From: Polynucleobacter sp.
Lineage (GTDB): Bacteria > Pseudomonadota > Gammaproteobacteria > Burkholderiales > Burkholderiaceae_D
Direction of reading: 5' to 3'
NCBI GenBank assembly: GCA_021737945.1
Contig: JAIPCX010000024.1
Coordinates: 1 to 39,472, forward strand
DNA length: 39,472 bases
The first letter of the stretch is position 1; each line of letters begins with the position of its first letter. This document shows positions 16,546-23,143 of the stretch, one piece after another. The notes beneath the pieces were generated by a model. That model was not told the origin of the DNA. It did no database searches and worked only from the letters and a program-made list of their open reading frames with translations. Made by a program: the position numbers and the translations under genes.

Positions 16546-18033
16546 ATGAACGCTCCCACTGAATTCGCTTTTTCTTTATCGCGCCAGCGCGAAGTTGTTT
16601 CAGGATTACGTGCGGTGCTGCCTGAGGCATCCGTGCTTTTTAATGAAGAAGATACGCGCCCTTATGAATGCGATGGCCTGTCTGCATATCGTCAACTACC
16701 TATGGTGGTTGTGTTGCCAGAGAGTGAAGCGCAAGTCGTTGCGGTGTTGAAGGTGTGTCACCGTTTAAAAGTACAAATCGTGCCGCGCGGTGCGGGTACT
16801 GGCTTGTCAGGTGGTGCGACGCCAATTGCTGATGGTGTGGTGTTATCGACGGCTCGACTCAATCGTATCGTTAAGATTGATGCCTATGCACGTACTGCAG
16901 TAGTACAGCCCGGCGTGCGTAATCTTGCGATATCTGAAGCGGCAAGTGTGCACGGCTTGTATTACGCCCCCGATCCTTCGTCACAAATCGCATGCTCTAT
17001 CGGTGGCAATGTGGCAGAAAATTCTGGTGGCGTGCATTGTTTGAAATATGGACTGACCGTACATAACGTGCTGCGTGTTCGCATGGTAACGATAGAAGGT
17101 GATGTCGCTGAACTAGGTAACGAAGCGCTCGACGCGCCTGGCCTTGATTTGCTCGCTGTTTTTATCGGTTCAGAAGGCATGCTCGGTGTGGTCACTGAAG
17201 TGACGGTTAAGTTGGTGCCTAAGCCACAGGCAGCCCGAGTCATCATGGCCTCATTCGATGACGTAGTTAAAGGCGGTAATGCTGTAGCTAATGTGATTGC
17301 AGCCGGCATTATTCCCGCAGGTTTAGAGATGATGGATAAAACCAGTTCGCGCATGGTTGAGCCGTTTGTTAAAGCCGGTTATGACACCGACGCTGAGGCG
17401 ATTCTTTTATGCGAGTCCGATGGCACGCCCGAAGAAGTTGAAGAAGAAATCGCGCACATGACCGAGGTTTTAAAATCATCCGGTGCCACCGCGATTGCTG
17501 TTTCGCGTGATGAAGCTGAGCGTATGCGGTTTTGGTCGGGTCGTAAAAATGCTTTCCCAGCTGCCGGACGTATCTCGCCAGACTACTACTGCATGGACGG
17601 CACCATACCGCGCAAGCATTTAGCCAAAGTATTGTTAGGCATCGCCGACATGGAAAAAGTGTACGGCTTGCGCTGTGCGAATGTGTTTCATGCAGGCGAT
17701 GGCAATCTGCATCCGTTAATTCTATTTGATGCCAATATGCCAGGCGAATTCGATCGCGCTGAAAAATTCGGCGCAGCGATTCTAGAGCTGTGTGTTGAAG
17801 TGGGTGGCACGATTACCGGTGAACACGGTGTCGGCATAGAAAAAATCAATTCTATGTGCGTGCAATTCGCCCCCGAAGAGCGTGAAGCTTTTTTTGGCTT
17901 GAAGCGTTCTTTTGATACCGCGTTTTTGCTGAACCCTGACAAAGCGATTCCCACACTGCATCGTTGTGCTGAGTACGGCAAGATGCATGTTCGTTCTGGA
18001 CAAATGAAGTTTCCCGATTTGCCACGTTTCTGA
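16546..18033 (+). CDS. glcD: Glycolate oxidase subunit GlcD (FAD-binding)
   Basis: This is the catalytic flavoprotein subunit of glycolate oxidase, which converts glycolate to glyoxylate at the inner membrane with GlcE and GlcF. The 495-residue chain has the PCMH FAD domain (IVPRGAGTGLSGGATPI, APDPSSQIACSIGGNVAENS, GSEGMLGVVTEVTVKL) and the C-terminal FAD-oxidase domain (FHAGDGNLHPLILFD, TGEHGVGIEKI). I chose the ATG at 16546 with an AGGA six bases upstream; the frame is open six codons further to a GTG. The 200-base gap after the LysR gene probably holds the operon promoter (a TACACT at 16480-16485 is a possible -10). glcE follows 17 bases after the stop. Confidence 0.95.
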   Translation: MNAPTEFAFSLSRQREVVSGLRAVLPEASVLFNEEDTRPYECDGLSAYRQLPMVVVLPESEAQVVAVLKVCHRLKVQIVPRGAGTGLSGGATPIADGVVLSTARLNRIVKIDAYARTAVVQPGVRNLAISEAASVHGLYYAPDPSSQIACSIGGNVAENSGGVHCLKYGLTVHNVLRVRMVTIEGDVAELGNEALDAPGLDLLAVFIGSEGMLGVVTEVTVKLVPKPQAARVIMASFDDVVKGGNAVANVIAAGIIPAGLEMMDKTSSRMVEPFVKAGYDTDAEAILLCESDGTPEEVEEEIAHMTEVLKSSGATAIAVSRDEAERMRFWSGRKNAFPAAGRISPDYYCMDGTIPRKHLAKVLLGIADMEKVYGLRCANVFHAGDGNLHPLILFDANMPGEFDRAEKFGAAILELCVEVGGTITGEHGVGIEKINSMCVQFAPEEREAFFGLKRSFDTAFLLNPDKAIPTLHRCAEYGKMHVRSGQMKFPDLPRF

Positions 18034-18050
18034 TAATCAAAAAATTAAAA

Positions 18051-19112
18051 ATGGATCAGACATTACAGGCATTTAAACAGCAGATTATTTCTGCCAGCGC
18101 CGCTAAAACACCTTTGCGTATTCGCGGTAATGGTACCAAGGATTGGTATGGACAATCGTTTGAAGGCGAGTTACTAGACACACGCGCCTACAGCGGGATT
18201 GTTTCGTATGATCCAACCGAGTTAGTCATCACCGCACGCGCCGGAACCACCCTGCGTGAAATCGGTAAAGCGCTCTCTGAGCAAAAACAGATGCTCGCAT
18301 TCGAGCCTATGCGTTTTGATGGCTTAGCGACCTTGGGTGGCATTGTGGCGGCTGGTTTATCGGGGCCACGCAGGCAAGCAGTTGGTTCAGTCAGAGATTT
18401 TGTGCTCGGCACCGTGCTGATGGATGGTCGTGGTGATGTGCTGAATTTCGGTGGTCAAGTCATGAAAAATGTCGCGGGCTACGATGTGTCCCGCTTGTTG
18501 ACCGGATCACTAGGCACGCTAGGTTTGTTGTTAGAGGTTTCTATCAAAGTGTTGCCGCGTCCCACGGCGCAACATACGCTGCAATTTGCTCTGTCAGAAA
18601 CAGAAGCGCTCAAACAAATGAATGTATGGGGTGGGAAGCCTCTACCGATTTCAGGTTCGTGCTGGCATCAAGGACGATTGACTGTACGTTTGTCGGGCGC
18701 TCGCGCCGCTGTCGATGCCGCTATCACCAGCATGGGTGGTGAGACAGTGAGTGAAGCTGAATCGTTTTGGGATGCAGTGCGTGAGCAGACCCATGACTTT
18801 TTCAATGACACGTCGCGCGGCTTGTGGCGTTTGTCATTGCCTACCGTAGCACCAGCCTTAATGCTGGCAGGCGAACAGCTCATTGAATGGGGTGGTGCCC
18901 AGCGTTGGTTAAAGACGGATGCAGATACCGCAACCATACGTACTGCCGCTGAAAAAGCCGGTGGTCATGCGACCTTGTTTAAAAGCGGTGATAAATCGGT
19001 GGGAGTATTTCATCCATTGCAGCCTGCCGTCGCGCGCATACATCACAACTTAAAACATACTTTTGATCCGGCCGGTGTATTTAATCCAGGCCGCATGTAT
19101 ACGGATTTCTGA
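18051..19112 (+). CDS. glcE: Glycolate oxidase subunit GlcE (FAD-binding)
   Basis: This is the second FAD-binding subunit of glycolate oxidase. The 353-residue protein has a single PCMH-type domain: LRIRGNGTKDWYG at the N-terminus, ELVITARAGTTLREI, LATLGGIVAAGLSGPRRQAVG and NVAGYDVSRLLTGSLGTLGLL. It is shorter than GlcD, as the subunit should be, and lacks the GlcD-type HAGDGNLHP motif. The C-terminus HTFDPAGVFNPGRMY is typical. The ATG is 17 bases from the glcD stop, with glcF nine bases after the glcE stop, so all three are co-transcribed. No strong ribosome-binding site precedes the ATG; coupling to glcD translation is likely. Confidence 0.95.
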   Translation: MDQTLQAFKQQIISASAAKTPLRIRGNGTKDWYGQSFEGELLDTRAYSGIVSYDPTELVITARAGTTLREIGKALSEQKQMLAFEPMRFDGLATLGGIVAAGLSGPRRQAVGSVRDFVLGTVLMDGRGDVLNFGGQVMKNVAGYDVSRLLTGSLGTLGLLLEVSIKVLPRPTAQHTLQFALSETEALKQMNVWGGKPLPISGSCWHQGRLTVRLSGARAAVDAAITSMGGETVSEAESFWDAVREQTHDFFNDTSRGLWRLSLPTVAPALMLAGEQLIEWGGAQRWLKTDADTATIRTAAEKAGGHATLFKSGDKSVGVFHPLQPAVARIHHNLKHTFDPAGVFNPGRMYTDF

Positions 19113-19121
19113 GCATAAAAA

Positions 19122-20339
19122 ATGCAAACCAATCTCGCTGATTTCATTAAGAACTCGCCCGAAGGCCAAGAGGCTGATGCCATTTTGCGCAGCTGTGTGC
19201 ATTGCGGCTTTTGTACGGCGACTTGCCCAACCTATCAATTGCTGGGTGATGAGCTGGATGGCCCACGCGGACGCATTTATTTAATTAAACAAATCTTAGA
19301 AGGTAAACCAGCTACTGCTAAAACGCAGCTTCATCTGGACCGCTGCCTGACGTGTCGTAATTGCGAGAGTACCTGCCCCTCCGGTGTGAAATATGGGCGA
19401 TTGGTTGATATCGGCCGGGAGATCGTAGAAAAACAAGTTGAGCGTCCATTCGCCACCCAATTGGTTCGGACCGTATTGAAAGAAACCTTGCCGCGTAAAT
19501 GGCTGTTTACCCCGGCGATGAAAGCAGGTCAATTTTTTAGACCACTGTTACCTAAGGCATTAAAAAACAAAGTGCCTGTCGCACATCCTGCAGGTCGCTG
19601 GCCTACACGCATGCATGCACGCACAATGCTGCTGCTGGATGGTTGTGTACAGCCCGCTATGTCACCAAACATTAACGCCTCGACTGCGCGTGTATTGGAT
19701 AAGTTGGGTGTCCAATTAATCGTCGCACCTAAGGCTGGTTGTTGCGGCGCTATTCGCTATCACTTGAATGATCAGGCAAACAGTCTGGACGATATGCGCC
19801 GAAATATTGATGCCTGGTGGCCCTATGTGCAAGCCGGTGCAGAAGCCATTGTAATGACCGCCTCAGGTTGTGGCGCGATGGTCAAAGAGTATGGTCATTT
19901 ACTGGCCAATGATCCGCACTATGCAGCGCGGGCGCAGCGCATTACAGAATTGACCAAAGACCTTTCGGAAGTCTTGCCAGCGTTTCAGCAAGAACTCGCT
20001 AACAAAGTGCAGATAAAAAAACGTGTGGCGTATCACCCGCCATGTACTTTGCAACATGGTCAGCAAATTCGCGGCAAGGTAGAAGCAGTCTTACGTGCTG
20101 TTGGTGTAGATGTGACTTTATGTACTGACAGTCATTTATGTTGTGGTTCGGCCGGCACGTATTCTGTACTGCAGCCTGACCTGTCGTATAAGCTGCGCGA
20201 TAACAAACTAAAAAATCTTCAAGCGACTCAATCAGAAATGATCGTGTCGGCCAACATCGGATGCCTGACGCATTTGCAATCAGGTACCGAGTCGCCGGTT
20301 AGGCATTGGATAGAATTGATTGATCAGGCAATGCAGTAA
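19122..20339 (+). CDS. glcF: Glycolate oxidase iron-sulfur subunit GlcF
   Basis: This is the electron-transfer subunit of glycolate oxidase. The 405-residue protein has two 4Fe-4S ferredoxin motifs, CVHCGFCTATCPTY (cysteines at about residues 25, 28, 31 and 35) and CLTCRNCESTCPSG, and two CCG-domain cysteine clusters, PKAGCCGAIRYHLND and LCCGSAGTYSVLQ. It closes the glcDEF operon. The last 14 codons (VRHWIELIDQAMQ and stop) recur in diverged form at 23053-23094, which marks a recombination footprint around the effector module that follows. A T6 stretch lies 20 bases after the stop but without a convincing stem. Confidence 0.96.
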   Translation: MQTNLADFIKNSPEGQEADAILRSCVHCGFCTATCPTYQLLGDELDGPRGRIYLIKQILEGKPATAKTQLHLDRCLTCRNCESTCPSGVKYGRLVDIGREIVEKQVERPFATQLVRTVLKETLPRKWLFTPAMKAGQFFRPLLPKALKNKVPVAHPAGRWPTRMHARTMLLLDGCVQPAMSPNINASTARVLDKLGVQLIVAPKAGCCGAIRYHLNDQANSLDDMRRNIDAWWPYVQAGAEAIVMTASGCGAMVKEYGHLLANDPHYAARAQRITELTKDLSEVLPAFQQELANKVQIKKRVAYHPPCTLQHGQQIRGKVEAVLRAVGVDVTLCTDSHLCCGSAGTYSVLQPDLSYKLRDNKLKNLQATQSEMIVSANIGCLTHLQSGTESPVRHWIELIDQAMQ

Positions 20340-20340
20340 A
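20299..20340 (+). repeat. glcF 3'-end direct repeat, copy A
   Basis: These 42 bases end the intact glcF and match 23054-23095 at 32 of 42 positions by direct alignment without gaps. The two copies share the stop-codon position and flank the first chaperone-effector module. Confidence 0.6.
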
Positions 20341-20389
20341 TTTGCTGAGTCAAACCAATTTTTTCAAAGAGTATTGATTCAACTTTCCT

Positions 20390-22372
20390 TTACAAGAGCG
20401 TTTCTTCATCTTTCTTAACTGGATTTCCACGCCAGTTTGTATTGAAATAATCGGAGTCGTCTGGTGTGCTGCCATGGTTACCCATGGGGACGGAATAATT
20501 TTCATAGATAGTGCACATCATTTGCAGAGCAGACCGAATCGCGCCGCTATAAAGTGGCCTTGCCGTTAAACCTGGTGGCATCGTTAGTATCGCCGCCGGT
20601 AAGGCATGACCGATAAAAACCAGCCATGGATCTGAGCTATTGCGCCAGTTTGAAGTAACCTCATTAATTATCGACAGCGGTAGCAGAGAAATTGAGCGCC
20701 CCACAATTTCGGCAATAGTATCTAGGCGTGAGCCAAGTGCAAAATTTATACTCAGTTCGTGCCGAAGTAACCCAAGCCACGAGGCCTGAAGAGTAGCGAT
20801 TTTTAGCTCATTTTGCACTTGTTGCTGCGCTTTGATGAGGAGATGATGAGTAAGGTCGCGGGTATCATGGCGAGGGTTGCTTTCAGACTTTTTTAGATTA
20901 TTCTCAATATCATCAAGTAACGATTGCAGCTCCTCAGCCTTGGAAGAAAAAATCTTTCGCGTAGGCGTCAATATGTTGGTTGACTGATTACGTTCACTTC
21001 TAGCAGCTTGCTGAGAAAAAAGGTAGCTAGCCCCAGAGAGATTACCGCAGACACCATGTAGGGTAGCTTCAATTAATTTGTAGGTTTGAGTTCCGGTACT
21101 AAAAGCCTTTGACACCATGGCAGCACCCATCGCTTTTAATAAATAATTCATCGTAAAGAAGAAATAACTCGCTTCTTCATCTTTGTACCGTGCGGCGAGT
21201 AAATTGTTAAGTGATTGCTCCTCTTCTAGTCTTTGCTCAATGGAGATCTTTCCAGGGTGCTCAGGATATTTGCTAAGGTATTTTTTCTCACTAGCTTGGC
21301 CTTGCCATTGCTCGCCCCACGAAGCACCGCGTAGTTTGAAATTATTATTCAACTCAGCAAGCACGGGACTAGACCACATATTTGGCATGATCGATTTAGC
21401 GACAGGCCCAGCTGCAATCACGTGCAGCGTACCGGTAATGAAAGCAGGGATATAAGCCGACATGCTTACGGTGCGTGATAAGGTATCGGCGATTAAAAAT
21501 GAGACGCTAAAGGCCGATGCACCAGCGACGGCTATCTTGGCTGGTGTATAAGGGCTATTGGCATGTTCTTGCTTGAGTTCGCTGACCAGAGCGTCATATT
21601 TTTCTTCAAGAGAATAAGTTTTTTCAGATTTACAGGATTCTAAAAGTAATTGGCATTCATCGTTAATTTCTTTGAGTGATGCAGCTTTTGAAATAACGCG
21701 ACTTTCAATATTATTTTGTTGCGCATGTAGAACGGAAATTTTCTTATGCTCTTGCCACTGAAGTTTGATTAATGAACTCAAATCTCTCTGAAATTCATCT
21801 TCCCCAACAATACCATCTGAGTCATCTAAAATTTTATCTATTGCATCTATTCGGATTTGATAACTTTCAGAAATTTCTTGGCACTTAAGTACGCCCTGAC
21901 TAATTTTTCTTAATTCATTGCGGTCGGCTATATTGAAAAAAATTATTCGTTCGACTGGGGAGGGTAAATTACTTTGTGTAGAGGTTTGTAAATTTTCATC
22001 ACTACCGTCAATAGTTTGTGTTGGAAGTTTATTTGGTTTTATACCCTTAATATTCTCGTTCGGCAGACCTAAATTTTTCCTTGTTGCATTGATTTCTTTT
22101 TGAAGTTTAAAGGCCTCTTTTTCATTTTTATCATTAGTTGATTTTCGTTGTTCTTGCAGGCTGAGTAATTTTTCTTTATCTAATTCATGCTGAGTTTTTT
22201 CTGATTCATCTGATGTATCACTCTTGCGGCCCTGGTCGATATGTGATTCGAATTCATCATCGCTATCATCAATAATAAAAGAGTCGCTTTGCTCGGTATT
22301 CACATACTCAGATTGAAGTTTAACTGTTGATTGCTTGCTCGAGGTATGTGTAAATTGCCCTGGTATCTGCAT
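20390..22372 (-). CDS. Putative type III secreted membrane-spanning effector 1
   Basis: No known family was recognised for this protein of at least 660 residues. Residues 1-140 are Ser-, Asp- and Lys-rich and probably disordered, with an acidic patch (IIDDSDDEFES). Charged heptad-like stretches at about 55-100 and 165-270 could form coiled coils. Hydrophobic segments follow near 276-295, 304-322, 402-425, 555-570 and 583-600, so it probably inserts in a membrane. It directly follows a CesT-like chaperone gene, the standard layout for a type III effector and its cognate chaperone, and this is the main reason for the call. The first in-frame ATG is given as the start, but the frame stays open upstream to the chaperone stop and the real N-terminus is probably longer (see 22373-22528). 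Base composition is more AT-rich than the flanking genes. Confidence 0.55.
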   Translation of the reverse strand: MQIPGQFTHTSSKQSTVKLQSEYVNTEQSDSFIIDDSDDEFESHIDQGRKSDTSDESEKTQHELDKEKLLSLQEQRKSTNDKNEKEAFKLQKEINATRKNLGLPNENIKGIKPNKLPTQTIDGSDENLQTSTQSNLPSPVERIIFFNIADRNELRKISQGVLKCQEISESYQIRIDAIDKILDDSDGIVGEDEFQRDLSSLIKLQWQEHKKISVLHAQQNNIESRVISKAASLKEINDECQLLLESCKSEKTYSLEEKYDALVSELKQEHANSPYTPAKIAVAGASAFSVSFLIADTLSRTVSMSAYIPAFITGTLHVIAAGPVAKSIMPNMWSSPVLAELNNNFKLRGASWGEQWQGQASEKKYLSKYPEHPGKISIEQRLEEEQSLNNLLAARYKDEEASYFFFTMNYLLKAMGAAMVSKAFSTGTQTYKLIEATLHGVCGNLSGASYLFSQQAARSERNQSTNILTPTRKIFSSKAEELQSLLDDIENNLKKSESNPRHDTRDLTHHLLIKAQQQVQNELKIATLQASWLGLLRHELSINFALGSRLDTIAEIVGRSISLLPLSIINEVTSNWRNSSDPWLVFIGHALPAAILTMPPGLTARPLYSGAIRSALQMMCTIYENYSVPMGNHGSTPDDSDYFNTNWRGNPVKKDEETLL

Positions 22373-22528
22373 TGATTGATGATGTTGTTCTACAAGTGCT
22401 GAACTCGATACTAGACTGCTGGATGAAGATGAGCTAGAGGTGGGTGGAGGAGGAAATTGCGTAGATGATTGATTCTTAGTTGGGATGTGCGGACGGATTC
22501 CATGCTTCAGATTAGGTAGTGTGATGAT
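22373..22528 (-). other. Open N-terminal extension of effector 1 lacking an ATG
   Basis: These 52 codons are in frame with effector 1 and begin with two ATC codons. The preceding TAAGGAAAA provides a ribosome-binding site that overlaps the chaperone stop, exactly as TGAGG does for effector 2. The reading contains four prolines (CCT CCT CCA CCC) and eight serines in a row encoded by both TCN and AGY codons. That mixture argues for selection on protein sequence rather than a DNA repeat. No ATG, GTG or TTG start is present; one CTG lies at 22508-22510. It may be a rare AUC start, a lost ATG or a sequence error. Confidence 0.5.
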
Positions 22529-22534
22529 TTTTCC

Positions 22535-23005
22535 TTAGGCTAGGTGATGCAGGTGCTGATCAAGCGAGTCAGCAAGAATGGTAGGTAGCGGACGTAAGTT
22601 GTTTGGGTCAAGAAGATTTTGTTTTATGCTAATTGCATGTGCGCTATAGTTAGTTAAGATTTTGGCGAGCTCTTCTCCGCTTAATAATTCTGGTGAGACG
22701 AATTGCTGTACAAAGATTAGACTGTCTCTGGCTTGATCCAGTCCATAAACGCCTGATGTTTTAGTGGCTGTCAAAAGGTTGATAGCTAGGATGCGTTCTA
22801 GTATTTCTTGTCGTCTAAATACTGGCAGCGGACCTATGTCGATGTAGCAGAGGATAAGATCTGGCGAGAAATCTTCTTCAAAAAATAACGCGATGTTAAC
22901 GCCATCAATGTCTATCGTATGACTATTGCCTAGTGCATCGTTGTCAGCACAGCCTAAGGCAACACTGGTAGCGTGACAAAGTTTTAAAAATAGTGATGAG
23001 TTCAT
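22535..23005 (-). CDS. CesT-like type III secretion chaperone 1
   Basis: This is a 156-residue class I type III secretion chaperone candidate. Such proteins form small acidic dimers that bind the N-terminal region of one effector and keep it ready for export. The CesT/Tir-chaperone pattern is visible: an N-terminal helix (FLKLCHATSVALG), the strand IDIDGVNIALFFEE, LILCYIDIGPLP, a helix ending in LERILAINLL, TSGVYGLDQARDSLIFVQQF, and a C-terminal helix (LAKILTNYSAHAISIKQNLL). It is a clear paralogue of the chaperone at 25055-25537, sharing TKT-GVY, the A-NLL helix and the YSA-AIS stretch. The stop codon overlaps the ribosome-binding site for the downstream effector frame. Its ATG has an AGG six bases upstream. 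Confidence 0.75.
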   Translation of the reverse strand: MNSSLFLKLCHATSVALGCADNDALGNSHTIDIDGVNIALFFEEDFSPDLILCYIDIGPLPVFRRQEILERILAINLLTATKTSGVYGLDQARDSLIFVQQFVSPELLSGEELAKILTNYSAHAISIKQNLLDPNNLRPLPTILADSLDQHLHHLA

Positions 23006-23052
23006 GCCTTGCTTTCTCTATGATTAGATCAAAAAACATGTACTCTGAACTA

Positions 23053-23094
23053 GCTAGGCATTGGGTAGAATTAATTGATGCAGCGATGGGCTAA
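23053..23094 (+). pseudogene. Remnant of a second glcF 3' end
   Basis: Read on the plus strand, this stretch encodes ARHWVELIDAAMG and a stop, against VRHWIELIDQAMQ and a stop at the true glcF end. Nine of the twelve residues from the R onward are identical and the stop is in the same place. Upstream of it the similarity ends and the sequence is the start region of chaperone 1 on the other strand. It sits between chaperone 1 and effector 2, so the chaperone 1-effector 1 module is bracketed by two glcF tails. The divergence suggests that the tails come from different lineages or have separated for a long time. Confidence 0.6.
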
Positions 23095-23124
23095 AATTAA
23101 ATCACTATCTTTAGCTATCGCTGC
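23080..23124. terminator. Strong hairpin downstream of effector 2
   Basis: The arms GCAGCGAT-gg-GCTAAA and TTTAGC-t-ATCGCTGC pair with 14 base pairs around a small bulge and a 14-base loop. It lies 20 bases after the effector 2 stop and overlaps the end of the glcF remnant. There is no good T-run on either strand, so termination may be partial, allowing some read-through into chaperone 1. Confidence 0.45.
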
Positions 23125-23143
23125 ATTTACACGCTGGTGAGTA

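Noticed and set aside
21183-21455. Plus-strand ORF inside effector 1
   Set aside because: It is antisense to a long open frame, with no ribosome-binding site and a Ser/Cys-rich shadow-like product.
22373-22440. The serine run as a simple DNA repeat
   Set aside because: The eight serine codons mix TCN and AGY types, so there is no short repeated DNA unit.
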